From Brachypodius melanocephalos (Eukaryota; Chordata; Aves; Passeriformes; Pycnonotidae), in the NCBI GenBank assembly GCA_013398615.1, contig VZSR01000514.1, forward strand, positions 7,679,243-7,743,242: 64,000 bases of DNA, written 5' to 3'. The position numbers and the translations under genes are program-made. The notes under the pieces were generated by a model. That model did no database searches. It was not told where the DNA came from and saw nothing but the letters and a program-made list of their open reading frames with translations. The first letter of the stretch is position 1. Every line of letters starts with the position of its first letter. Positions 52,757 through 64,000 of this stretch are shown here, one piece after another.

Positions 52757-55700
52757 CAACCAAGCCTGTGAAGAAAAGGAACATGAAGAGAAGAAAGCTG
52801 AGAGCTTTGCATGATATTTCAGCCTCTGATGTGTATGAGATCGCTGTTGTCCCGTGGGTAGGACAACCAAGGGCAGAGGTTTCTTTTAGGACAAACTGTG
52901 GCTTTGATGAGATCACAGAGGAAAGGAAAGGAGGGGAGAGGATGGATCTCAGTGCCCAGGCTGCTCAGAACCCTTCCAGGGAGGTGACAGACTGGTCTGT
53001 GCAGGAGGCACAGCCAGTTACAGCCCTTCAAACTGGGGACCAGGAAGGATGGACATTACAGCACTGCTTTAAAATCAGCGAGTGAGGATAGGAAGGACAA
53101 ATGTGACATGAGGCAGGGCTACAGCATGCAGGAAAAACATGTGACTCTTCAGAAAGGGTAATTTTGAGCGTTTTGAGAGGTTAATTCGCAAGAGCCATTC
53201 GAATTCGGCTTACAGAATTGTCATAGGAAAAAAACATATTTTTACTGAAAAATATAAGTATATATTGAAAGGAAACTGCTGTTATTCTAATCCAGCAAAC
53301 TCATTTAAAGGCCAGCTCAAAGCTGTATATACTGCTGGAGAATGTACTGTGTCAGCTGTACACTGCTTTTCCAGGTGCTTCCCTTTGTCAGGGGTAGTCT
53401 TTTCTTTCAGTCTTGAAATAGGAGTTTTATGATTTCTGAGAGACAAAAGTTACTTAAATAATTAAACTTGCTTTTTATATCTTTTTTATGTTTAGCTAAA
53501 TGCATTGCTGAAAGTTCTTAGATTATGTTATATTTTAATAGAATAAAAGAAAACTTGTGCTCACATTGTTGGTTATTTTTTTTCTCCAACCTTCAGAACT
53601 GCTTAAAAATGCAAACAAGTGGAGAAGAAAATGTGAAATTTTATTACCAAGAAGATAAAAGCTCTCTTCCCCATCCCCCTTCGTAGAGTGTGTGGGGTGG
53701 GAGGATTGAAAAACTCTTAATGATGTAGTGCTGCGGTTTGAAACTAGAGATTCAGAGTATGAATTTTTTATAGGTCTTGTGACTGAAAGTTGAAATGCCT
53801 GGGTGTTTAACAGAGCACTTCTGTAGAAATGCCAGAGAGGTCATTAGTCCAACATTTGAGCTGCTCTGTTATGGGCCTTTACTGTGGCTAATACAGGCAC
53901 ATGTGGTCAAAATGGAAAGGTTTGGGATTTGCAACTAAATGGCTTTTCAGATAAGGACTAATCTATTCAAAAAGGCAGCCTTGCTTTTGGGTGAGGAGGA
54001 ACAGCAAGAGGATAAAAAAAGAAAAAAGTCACATTGCAGATGTCTCAATTGAGTATTTTCTTCTGTTAGACAAGCAGAATAGGGAATTTGGCACATTCTG
54101 TGCACCTGATGGCAGCTTAAGAGCCTCTGAAATGTTCAGCTTCGTAATCTCTTTTCTCCTTCCCCAGGAACACTTTCAACAGGAGCTGTGTTATCTTAAA
54201 AGACATGTTACGAAGCAAGAATTGGGATGTTTTAGCATTTCCAATGAGAATGGGAGAATGGAGGGAAACAGCAAATGTGTTAACGTGAATACAAAATGAT
54301 TGTGCAAAAATGTTATGTAACATAGGATTGAAATAGAAGAAAAAAAGTTTAAATTTGTCACATAGAGGAGAAAAAGAAGATTCATCTTAATACCATCTAA
54401 AAAGAGCCCTTAAGAACATTATTTACTTTTACTTCCATTTGGAAGGTCTTATTTGCATTTTATGCGAGTCTAGATAGATAGAAAGGTTTGTGTAGTCTCA
54501 CCAATTTCACCCTGGTTATAGAGAGCTTTGTAAAACTCTGGAGAATGTACTAAACTGTTTACTCTTTGAATAGCTGGAAATTATTAAATGAGACTCAAGA
54601 CATGCAAAATAAAAAGACCTATATTTATATCTTTTTTAAAAGCACTAGGAAATAGTTTATTGAAAGGGATATTTTACCTGTTTTTAAACAAGGATAATAG
54701 TATTTTCATTTGTAAATCAATTTAGTATGTCATGGCAGCAAATCGCTAGGTGTAGAGCTTCAAAATTAATTTCAGCATTTCATTTCAACAATGATAGTGC
54801 ACAAAGATTGAAAAATATGTTGAGTTCCATAGCTGATAATAGAGAGCAAGTAGCATAAATTCACAGAAGGGATGTGTCTGAGGCAACTGTCCTGTTCTGA
54901 GCAAGGAGTGGTGGTGCCTTGGGAACATTTGTCTCAATTCATCTCACTCATGCCTGATCCAAGGATCACTGGGCTTTAGGAGCATTTTCAGTAACCCCAG
55001 GCAGCAGGGCCAGGCAAAGTTGTACACTTTAAATGTTGTGGCACTAAGGAAAGAAACATCCACAATCTTGGAAAGGCGATTACAGATGGGGTGGGTTTTA
55101 TTTTTTTCAGAACTGCAAAGTAGTCTAAGTAGATTGTTTTTCAAAGCAGGATGTTTTGTAATGAGTGGTTTTAATAATTTTCCTCATCACTGGACTGGAA
55201 TTGTTGCCTTATTTTGTAGTATCTGTTGGCAAAATTATTTCATTCTTTCCTGGGCCTCCTATTGTTTTTGTATTACATCTCTTAGAGACCAAAATTAGAT
55301 TATCATTCTCATGGTGCTGCATGAAACAGGATTTAGAAAGTGATTAGGTAAATTCATGAGGAAAAAACGATCCATTGAAGGCTATTAAACACAAAGATTG
55401 CTGAAGTTACACTGTGACAGACAGCTGGCGGGTGTCTTTTCCTTTTGACTGTCCTCAGGCATCTACAAATTCAGACAGGATATGCTGCACAGAGAGCAGC
55501 TGGTCTGCTCCAATGCTGAAAATATGTTAAAAAAAATAAATATAGGAAAGACAGTGAGCAGTTCTGCTCCCAGTTCTAGTTCCGAACTCTGCCAAGCACA
55601 GTGTTACCTTAATGTCAGGCAATTCTGCATTTTATTGGTATAAACCTCTCTAAAAACACTGGGATTTCAGGTGAGATTTTCTTTGATGCCATCAAAATTC

Positions 55701-57478
55701 CTACTTTTTTTTATGGTTTGTTTTATTTCTGCCTTTGAAGGGGCAGGTTGCACTGTGAGTCTGCTCCCAGAGCTGGCAGAAAGAGCTCACCCTGTTTCTA
55801 GCTGGTCCCTGGGGAGATTTGTTCAACTCACCTGGAATAATTTGTCTCGTGCCTCCTCTGAGCCCTTTCCATGGCCAGAGGAGAATCCATTGCTTGGGGC
55901 TCCAGATTAATTTCCAAATCTCTCAAGTACATTTCACTATTACATCACTAAGTTCCCCCACTCAGAATTTTGTGGGGAAAAAATCCAGTTTGGTGACTCA
56001 GTCATATTTAGGCTGTGTTAGTGCTACACAGAACCACCAGCATTTCATCAGCCAGAATAAACCATCGGCTCCTTTGCGTTAATGCATCCATTTATCCCAC
56101 CAAAAAAAATGACACATGCATCCTCCAACTTCTAGTTATTTTTAAGGATGGCAACTGAGAATTTTAGGAGGTTTTATTCAAGATGGAAGTGCATATTGCA
56201 TATTGATTTTTGGTGGGTCCTATCTGAGATACTCAACCCTCCATTTTCAGAGATAATGAGAAACTACAGAATTTATTTTGGAATTGTGAATATTGTGTGC
56301 AGCAGGAGGAAAAAATCCAAAACAACTCCATTGGCTGAGTAAAGATGCAGATGCCCCAAATTAACACTACTTCTGAAAAAGAAGAGGTTTTTAACTTGGT
56401 GTCTAAATTTTCAGATCTGGTATTATCTGTCTCACAGCAGGGATACTGTCATTTATGAACAGCTTTGCAATCTTACCTGCAACAACTACAACACTTGAGT
56501 TGTTTGGTGAGAGTGGCTTAGAGCCCAACCACTTTGGATCAGAACATGTTAAAACAACAAAAAAAAAATAGACAGTGAGGGTTTGCATCCAAGATTGAGT
56601 TTGGCCCAAATACAAACCCAGTATTTTCACTGAAGCTCATTATTAATTATCTTCTAAAGTATGTTCTGCTTGTTTAACCAAGAGCTTAACATTTTGGATG
56701 TAAAGATGCTTTGGGTACTTCAAGAGGCTCATCATACTTGAGCTTAAAGTATCATGGTTCTTAATTAGGGATTCTGTTACTATCTTACACAGACTCTGAT
56801 TTTTATTGTATCATGAAGCAAGATACGCCACTTAGGAACAGTAGCTCTCAGATAACTTTTCCAAGATTAAAAAAAATATTAAAATAGCTATTTTAATTGT
56901 AAATATAACAGATTCAGGTTTTTAATATTACCAGTATGCAAGGCAAGCTGAAGATTTCCTTTATTCCCTGTCTGCTGTTACATCTTAAGTCCAGAAACTG
57001 TTACTTAATTCGCAGATGCGAGTGAGACTTGTCACACGAATTTCTCTTTTTCCTGCATTTATTTTGGTGACTTGTGGTATTCATGTAAATGCCAGCTTGC
57101 TTAAGCTTTAGAAAGTGATATGTTTGGGACAGTGATTATCACATCTGTCACTTAGTGTTCACTCCAGTGCCTTTTCCTTACATGCTCTGAAGCACATTCA
57201 CCATCCCCACTCAGAATTGCAGGCACCCTCCCCAAGGCCCTCTTGCATGCTCCCAAATTGTCTTTTTCAGAGTGGAGATTGTTTTAGCTATTTCCCCTAA
57301 TCCATTTCAAGTATAATTACACTATGGTCAATATGTTTTAGATGTTCCATAACCTCACATTATTTTTTTTTAATGCTTGGCTCATTTCCTGGATTAGTCC
57401 AAAGCAGCCTCTGGCTGATGGAGAGGCTTCAGGAAACTGCATTAAAAAGCAATTTTGGTTTGCACAGGGATTCACTGG
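52757..57478. other. Intergenic region upstream of PDZD8
   Basis: About 4.7 kb of noncoding DNA lies beyond the gap. The open frame at 52768-53085 (+, 105 codons) sits where PDZD8 promoter or upstream sequence is expected and resembles no protein I know. The remainder is AT-rich with short random frames. No mobile element, RNA gene or clear promoter was recognised. Confidence 0.6.
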
Positions 57479-57805
57479 CTAAAGGGTTAATACACACTTC
57501 AGGGATGAATGTGGGGTTTGCGATGAGTGTCCCTGTGAGGCTTTGTGCCTCTCTCGCCCTTCATTAAAAATGTAATTCCCTGCCTCAGTCCATAGGTAGT
57601 TGGTCGTGTCCGGCAGCCGCCGGTCGCGGACCATCTGCTGTGCCTTGTCAGCCTCCAGATAAGCTCGGCCAAACCAGGCCACGGAGAGAAGCTCCTTCCC
57701 CCCTCCTTCCCCCCTCCTTCCCCCCTCCTTCCCCCCTCCTTCCCCCCTCCTTCCCTCCCTGCTGCTGGAGGTGATCACCCCTGGGGAAAGGTCAGAGCTG
57801 CACAC
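57479..57805 (-). other. CpG-rich patch with a 108-codon minus-strand open frame (unassigned)
   Basis: The minus-strand frame reads through the 11-bp repeat as Gly/Glu/Arg-rich sequence. It then gives a more complex peptide including LLSVAWFGRAYLEADKAQ and DRRLPDTTNYLWTEAG, before a stop at about 57479. The DNA at 57605-57635 holds six CpG dinucleotides in about 30 bases, unusual for this AT-rich neighbourhood. I do not recognise the protein. It may be an exon of a noncoding antisense transcript (EMX2OS is expected on this strand to the right in other vertebrates), a conserved regulatory element, or chance. No splice sites are defined. Confidence 0.25.
57692..57759. repeat. 11-bp pyrimidine minisatellite (TTCCCCCCTCC)n
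   Basis: Five perfect 11-base units run from 57696 to 57750, with partial units on both sides. The + strand is pure pyrimidine; the complementary strand consists of G runs separated by A, a pattern compatible with G-quadruplex or triplex formation. It lies between the CpG-rich patch and the 24-bp minisatellite. Confidence 0.95.
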
Positions 57806-57844
57806 GTGGCTGGGCTGCAGCTGCTGCGGTGCAGAGACTCTTCA

Positions 57845-58153
57845 TCAGCCTCTGTGTCTGACCCTTTATCAGCCCCTATATCTGACCTTTTATCCCTTTA
57901 TCAGCCTCTGTGCGCAACCCTTTATCAGCCTCTATGTCTGACCCTTTATCAGCCCCTATATCTGACCTTTTATCCCTTTATCAGCCTCTATGTGCAACCC
58001 TTTATCATCCTCTGTATCTGACCCTTTATCAGCCTCTGTGTCTGACCCTTTATCAGCCCCTATATCTGACCTTTTATCCCTTCATCAGCCTGTGTGTCCA
58101 TCTCTTCATCAGCCTCTGTGTCCGACCCTTTATCAGCCTCTGTGTCCTGCAGC
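57845..58153. repeat. 24-bp minisatellite with 80-bp higher-order period
   Basis: Twelve 24-base units of the type TCAGCCTCTGTGTCTGACCC plus TTTA run head to tail from 57845 and end in a degenerate unit. An extra 8-base piece (TCCCTTTA, or TCCCTTCA in the last case) follows the second unit type at 57893-57900, 57973-57980 and 58077-58084. The order unit A, unit B, 8-mer, unit C recurs as 80-bp blocks at 57845-57924, 57925-58004 and 58029-58108, with one additional unit at 58005-58028. Because 24 is a multiple of three, several frames stay open across it; these are not genes. Confidence 0.95.
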
Positions 58154-58558
58154 AGGGAGGGTGAAAGGGCTGCGCTGGGCCAGTGTGACAGAACCACCCG
58201 GCACTGCCCCAGTCCCAGCCAGAGTTCATGTCCCGGTCCCGGGAGGGCGATTAGAGTGCAAAGACTCTGTAATCCAATTCCAGCAGCTCCGGCCCTGGGA
58301 TTGGTGCCGTGCCGTGGCAGGTCCTGGATCCTGCTCACATCCCCCGTGGATCCTGATGCTGGCTCAGCTGGAAAGAGGAGTGAAGTATGGGAACAGGGGA
58401 TTTGAGAGAACCTGCTCCAGTTCTTCAAGCTGCTGGGAGGATCTCAGACGTTTTAGCTCATATTGAAGTTTTCCCAGAAAAGAAAGATCCTGTGATTTCT
58501 CCATTATTCACCTTAGTGTCTCTGCTGCTAAGTTTCATACAAGGCCTCAAACCATTAA

Positions 58559-58616
58559 ACAAAAAACAACAAAAAAAACCAAATAAACAAACAAAAAAAA
58601 AAAAAGGGGGGGGGGG
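58559..58616. repeat. A-rich low-complexity tract ending in 13 A and 11 G
   Basis: An A/C-rich stretch (AAACAAAAAACAACAAAA type) leads into A from 58593 to 58605 and G from 58606 to 58616. It is a simple repeat, and homopolymer lengths may be affected by sequencing error. Confidence 0.85.
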
Positions 58617-61188
58617 AAATTACTGATCAGCTCCTGTAGTTTGCGGGGAAGGTGTGTTTGGTGTAAGTGCAGTGGGCAGACATGACTGTATCCTGTCCCC
58701 CTGGCATTCCTTGGATTTCTGAGGCATCTTCCCAGGGCTGTACATAAAGCTGTCCCTCTCAGCATCTGTAAATGTCTTTGTGGAGCTGAACTGGTCACTA
58801 ATACCTGAAGAGATCCTTTCATCTCCCCTCCTGTTTGGTCAGCTCTTCCTCCTCTCAACCCAGCAGTTTAAACCAAAATGAATATAACTTGTTCCAAGCA
58901 CTCAAAGGTAGAGCAGGCATTTTGATGTAAATACATCTGGGGGAAAGGATTCCCTTCGTACTTGCAAGAAGCTCAGGAAAGGTAAATGGAAACATTTATT
59001 TGCATATTCTCATTTCTATTTCTTCCTACTAACAGGTTTTCACAACTGTCTTCCCCTGCCTGTATTGATGCTTCTGTATTCAGAGAATGAAAATATGCAT
59101 GTGGGCTCCCAAGGCTAATCTATACACACGTAGTTTTATTCCCTTCACAACGTATTTCTGCACAAACTTGAGTAGATTTTCTCAGTAGATGTCCCAAACA
59201 CCATGTTTAATGACAAATAATATTAATTGCAACCACATCTGAACTATAATTCTAATATGAGTGCATCTGTTTGTATTTTAATACATATACATATCAATTG
59301 GGGCTGCATATTTGTAATAGCATGAGCTACTTTGTTTAACTTTATAAGACAAATAGCTATATTATTGAAATCTCTGTAAATACCATTAGTAACACATTTC
59401 AGCTGAGAAAGCTTAACATTACAATTCCTGCCATTCTCCCTTTGGACTTTATTTAATAGTCTGGTTTCATACTATTCTGTCTGTGCTGCTCCTGTTCAGA
59501 GCAAGGCAAACATTGGCCAAATTTAAATTCACCCAGAAACACAACCTCAGGTTTCACACTCAAGCAGTGATACATTGGAGAGGACAGGAGCAATTCATAA
59601 TGTCACAAACATTTTGCAAGCTGGAAAACTGTATTATCTCTGTAGTAACAGTGAGATCTGTCCCTATCCTTTGACACTGAGTCTGGGCCATAATTTTAAC
59701 ACTTTTTTAAACAGTTTTTTTGTGCATAAGACATTGCTGAGGAATGGGCTAAGTGAACTGCCTACACAAAGGAAGTAACAAAAATAAGTGAGAGAATTGT
59801 AAAGGAAAATCAGCAGATTGAGGAGGGTGTTCTAAGATTTGGATTATTAATAAAAATAGATAGGAATCTCTGGCAGGAATGCAATTTAAAACAAGGATCT
59901 TCATCTTCACTTCCAAATTTCTGACAAGGCAAAATTTCCAAATTTCCTCTTAACTGAGGAACAATTTCCCATATTTTGAACAAACTGTACTCCTGTAGCT
60001 TCAGTAGGCCAGAAGGCAAAGCTCAGGGATATTTTTACAGCTTTGGATCTGCTCAGTTTCAACTCTCTTTTCCTGGGCACTCGATGCTGGGGATGCTGGA
60101 TTGAGTGAGAAGGTGAAATCCCAGTCTGCAGGCTCAGACAAGGGAGGAACCTGTTTGTTGTCCTCAGCATCACAGCAGATTAGCATTTCCTCCCACTACC
60201 AGCCTACAATTTTTCAGTTATTCCACTAATTTGAGAAGCATGCCTCTAAAACCACAGCTGCCTGAAATGCAGCCTCTACACTTCTATTTGAATTTACTTA
60301 TTGAGCTCTACATCTAACTAATGGAAAAACTGAAGCAAATATTTTCAATATGAAATTTAAAACTTCTCTGAAATAAGCCTTAAAGAAGCTTGGGTTCCTG
60401 AATAATTTCTGCTAAAATTTGTCATCTGTGCAAGGTTATTTAATCCAGATCAATATTAAAATTAAAAAAGCCAGGAAGATGAAAACTGTCATCTAAAAAG
60501 TGAAACTGAAGGTCTGTGAGGGCTGTATTTCCAAATAATGTTATTTTTATTGGAATGGGTAAAGCTTAGAATGTGGTAATAAAAACGTGGAGGTTTTCTT
60601 GGCAAGATTTTGACTTAATTGCTTTTGATCAGCAGCTTTTTCTCCAAAGCTTTTGAAAAAAAGCAGCCCATGTAACTACAGGAGTACCAGCAATACATTT
60701 TCTGCCATTTCTGTACTGTGACCCAATCAGCTCAGCTTAAAGACAAATAAAATCTTTCATGCAGTCAATGCAGTTTTTGTTTCAATGCCATGTGTTGAAG
60801 CTACTCAGATTTTACTGAGGGAGCTCCAAATGCATGCACTGCCAGCCATATGAATGATAACCCTTATTTTTGTAATGGGATTGCTGCATTTATCATCCCA
60901 ATTACGATGATCCTAAGCACTGATCCTAAGCCCTTCTGCTTCAAAAAAGGCAGAATGTATTAAACAAGGGATATCTACAAAGGCAAGAAACTGTTAATGG
61001 AGTGCTGAAACTGTGCATCTGCACATTTTTAAGGGTTGAAAAAGTGAGCAAAGCTCCTCTCCAGTGCTGTTTAGTTCCACAGCCTGTGTACTCCCACCGC
61101 CTGGTACAAGTGGGAGGATTGGCAGTTTCTGATAGTCTGGGAGAGGAATGTTACCTGTGAGGAATATGATCAATGCACATCACCTTCA

Positions 61189-61217
61189 GTTGCTACAATA
61201 AAGGTCTCCATAGCAAC
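61189..61217. promoter_or_regulatory. Possible RFX-type site: inverted GTTGCTA/TAGCAAC half-sites
   Basis: GTTGCTA at 61189-61195 and its exact reverse complement TAGCAAC at 61211-61217 are separated by 15 bases. The right half extends to CCATAGCAAC, a good match to an RFX factor half-site. The spacing is far wider than in a standard X-box, so this may be a single half-site plus a chance partner. Confidence 0.2.
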
Positions 61218-64000
61218 ATTAAGAACAGATATTTTTAAATGCTCATAGTCTTATGTTCATGTGTTTGTTTTTTTGTTTTTTTTTTTAATACAACTATTAA
61301 GTGCTTCCACTGCAGATGCTGCTGTGAGCTAATCATCCAACAAAACTCCTTTGCTGAGGTTTGAAAGGTTTGATCTGATTCCTACAGATCACCACAGGTT
61401 TGCTTTCCCCTGCAATCAGTTAATATCCACTAAATATTGCATCATTATTAATCAACAGGCAGCTGATCTGAAAAAAAAATCAACCTGTCAGAGCTTTCTC
61501 TCCTCTGAGAGGAGTCAGAAGAGCTGTGGGAATAGAAAGGAATTTTGAAAGGAAATTTTGGGCAGGTTATGGCAGACAATCCACCAAAATCGTAGAAAAT
61601 GAGAGTGGGGAGGCTCATCGTGCCTGGGAGTGGGGCTGAGGGAAGCAGGGTTAGAGGGTAAGGTGGTGAGGAGGAGGAAGAGGAAGCTGGAAAGCTCCTC
61701 AAAGCCCTGTGAGCTGCTGCAGGAGCTGCAGTGGGGGAGCTGCTGTGGGAGCAGAGCTTGGTTAGGAGAGGAGAAACAACAGAAAACACTTGGGTTTATC
61801 TCAGGGATCCGAAATGGCTGTTTCTGGAGGAGGAGCAGGAAGAATGTTGATATTTTTCTGAGAAATGAAGCAGTGTGAGAGTTTTTTTTGCATTTTCTTG
61901 CTCCTTTGGACCAGTATCCCCAGAGCTTCACCCGCTACTGATTCCAGCATAAAGACTGAGTTATGGCAAACATGGATTTCCAGACCTCCTTGTACCCTGC
62001 ATTTTTCTTTGTTATTTCAAAGTAATCTTCTTGCTTTCCCCTGATTTCTCAACCCTACAGATGTCAAACCAGTTTGAGAGGGGAACATAGATTCCAGGCA
62101 GGTAAAACAGGGAGAAAAAGGCTGAGCTCAGCCCTGTGCTTGGAGTAGTACTGGGGCTTCATATCTGAAAAGAACAGAAAGCTCTTCCTTTTCACTGTTA
62201 ACTTCTTAAGAGCAGGGAGCAATAATAGGAATAATTCATACACTGCTGTACACAGGAGTGATAGAGGAGCGATAGAGGCATGTACTTCAAGCCTTGGACT
62301 TCATTAATTATATATAGGTATGCATACTTGGTAAAAAAACCAACCCTCCTAATTTGTTAATAGACTTCTGAGATGCTAATCTTTGCTTCATCAGCTTAAA
62401 AGCTTAAAACATAGTCTGGCAATACAGCTTGTACCATGCAGAAATGATCTGCTTTGGAGGGAGCACCAACCAGGCAGTATGGAGTGCAGTCATCCATTAT
62501 CCACTCTAGTATGTGCACAGGGTTCTGGTCCATCTCTGGAGCAGCCTGGGCACAAAGGATATCAAAGGCAGGGGAGGGGAATCACATGTAAACATGTAAA
62601 AATTGCATGTTGAGAAGGATGGGAGAAAAAAAATGGGTGGGGATTTAACAGCAGGGCTTGTCAAGAACAACGTATGCAGCACAGGTAAAAGGAGTGGATA
62701 GGGAAAATAATTGAATTCTGTCCCATTCTAAAGCTCTTCAAGGGACACCAGAGGTGTTTAACAAGGATTCACAGATTACATTTGTGCAACACAATTTCCT
62801 GGGCTGGGCAGAGCTGGTTTATTTGGGTGTTCCACTCTCTTCTATTAGGACAGAAACACAAATTTCTTAAGCTAATTCAGCTCTGTTCCTAATGGCAATT
62901 GTCTGGGATGTTCTCCTTCTTCAGGACTATATGCTCCCTCTACTCCTGCTGTTTTGCTGGGAAAGCCTGGGAGAGAGCCTGTTGATGGCAATTTGGCTGA
63001 GCTACCCCTCTGTCTAGGAAAAGGGCACTCAGCAGCTCTGTGAATGCTTTATGCAATCAGTGCAGCTCCTGGCTGGGAAGTAGCCCAAGATTTAGGACCA
63101 ACTGCAAGGTCTGCTCAGGATCTGTGCCAAGGAGCAGCTGGACAGGCTGCTGGCCTCAGCCTGTTACATCACCATGGTTCATCACCGAGGAAATTGTCTG
63201 GGTTTGATTTTACACAGGAGATTTGTGGGCACCCAGACTTCCTCGGCACCAGTTGCTCTGCATGTCTGATGCTGTAACCTGAGCCCCGGCTTTCTCCTCG
63301 TCGGAAGGGCACCATCAAGGACATTTTCAAAGTGTGTGCCAAGTTATTTGTGAAACCCTCTCAGAACAGTGAAAATGCTGCTTTTCCACAAGGCCAGGTT
63401 CTTGTGTGATTCCCAGTTACCCTCATCAGCCTGACTCTTCCCACAGTAACTTTCTTTTTCATGTCTTCTCTTCATGTGCATTTACTGGGGCAAGTTTTTA
63501 ATTTGGCATAAGATAGGTGCCATTAAGAGCAAGAACGAGTTCAAATTTATTTGAAGAGGAGGTCACACAGATGCAATGAAGATTTAAAAGCAAGTTATTG
63601 CTGTCCTTCTCACACCATTGATTTTCCCCTTTTGCTTTTCCCCCCTTTTTACATTTAGTAGAGTTAGCAGTAACAATCTCTAGTTGGTTTACATTTAGTA
63701 TCTCATTTCGTTGTTGTTTTGGGTTTTTTTTTGACACAAGTGTTACCTACAGAAATAGGATTTAGGCAGAATTTATCAGGACAATCCTGTCTTCCCTCCT
63801 TGCTCATAATTCTGGCTCAATATTTTGTTTCTGTGTTATTCTGTGCCTGGGCTCAATATGCCCAGCTGTCAGGGTGATTTTGCTTTGAATCTGCCCCATC
63901 CCAACATTTAAGGAGGGTATTTTAATGATTTGGATACCAGACCTGGAGAGAACAGCCCTGTAAGATAGCAATGCCAGAATTCCTGCCTGAATTCTCACCA

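Larger units (their letters stand above)
58154..64000. other. Intergenic region toward the right edge
   Basis: Mostly AT-rich noncoding DNA. Local landmarks are an A-rich tract followed by 11 G (58559-58616), a T-rich stretch near 61268-61287, an inverted pair of RFX-like half-sites (61189-61217) and a G/purine-rich patch (61600-61780). Frames up to 138 codons (61515-61931, minus) reflect the purine-rich composition and resemble nothing I know. In other vertebrates EMX2OS and EMX2 lie farther in this direction, but no exon of either could be identified. Confidence 0.55.

Noticed and set aside
51876..52814. 312-codon + strand frame opposite PDZD8 exon 1
   Set aside because: Its length comes from GC-rich antisense sequence plus 100 N bases read as open; the opposite strand has clear PDZD8 homology.
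52757..52916. Minus-strand frame continuing through the gap to an ATG at 52916, as a PDZD8 N-terminus
   Set aside because: Continuity across N bases is meaningless, and the residues (ISSKPQFVLKETSALG) do not resemble the PDZD8 N-terminus.
57806..58466. Several + strand frames of 71-158 codons with repeated SDPLSAPISD-type peptides
   Set aside because: They are the 24-bp minisatellite read in different frames; 24 is divisible by three, so no stop arises within units.
61448..61931. Minus-strand frames of 113 and 138 codons rich in Ser, Pro and Leu
   Set aside because: Explained by the purine-rich + strand patch; overlapping frames, no recognisable domain.
1..64000. Search for CRISPR arrays, tRNA or rRNA genes, or an intact mobile element
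   Set aside because: No regularly spaced direct repeats with unique spacers, no tRNA-like cloverleaf and no long transposase or polymerase frame was seen by eye.

Overview
This is a vertebrate nuclear window, most likely avian. It has small exons with GT-AG splice sites separated by AT-rich introns, very few interspersed repeats, and one fragment resembling the 3' end of a CR1 LINE. No bacterial-type operons, CRISPR arrays or tRNA/rRNA genes were seen. The gene order is one I recognise from vertebrate genomes: SLC18A2 (VMAT2) on the + strand, then PDZD8 on the - strand. Beyond the right edge one would expect EMX2 and its antisense transcript EMX2OS, but neither is demonstrable here.

Layout. 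1-166: last intron of SLC18A2. 167-277: its final coding exon, followed by a 3'UTR of about 1.4 kb with two poly(A) signals near 1630-1671. About 1.7-2.8 kb: short tail-to-tail intergenic stretch. About 2.8-52.7 kb: the whole visible PDZD8 gene on the - strand, with five coding exons (51853-52656, 35791-35913, 33364-33466, 8461-8623, 5217-7414) and introns of 15.9, 2.3, 24.7 and 1.0 kb. The joined exons stay in frame through every junction and give 1,129 visible residues. Only the start codon and N-terminal membrane anchor are missing, hidden in a 100-N assembly gap at 52657-52756. 52.76-64.0 kb: noncoding intergenic DNA toward the presumed EMX2 side. It holds a CpG-rich patch with a minus-strand open frame (57.48-57.80 kb), an 11-bp pyrimidine minisatellite and a 24-bp minisatellite with an 80-bp higher-order period.

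Function. SLC18A2 loads monoamines into synaptic vesicles; only its cytosolic C-terminal tail, which carries trafficking signals, lies here. PDZD8 is an ER-anchored lipid-transfer and tethering protein with SMP, PDZ, C2-like, C1 and coiled-coil segments, acting at ER contacts with mitochondria and late endosomes. The two genes are neighbours by ancient synteny; nothing suggests a shared pathway.

I found no convincing new gene system. The most interesting unexplained items are the nested minisatellite, the adjacent CpG/open-frame patch, two related repeat copies at 19.97-20.19 and 21.85-22.06 kb (the second attached to a GC-rich LTR-like block), and the low-complexity polyQ/Pro-Ala linker in PDZD8 exon 1.
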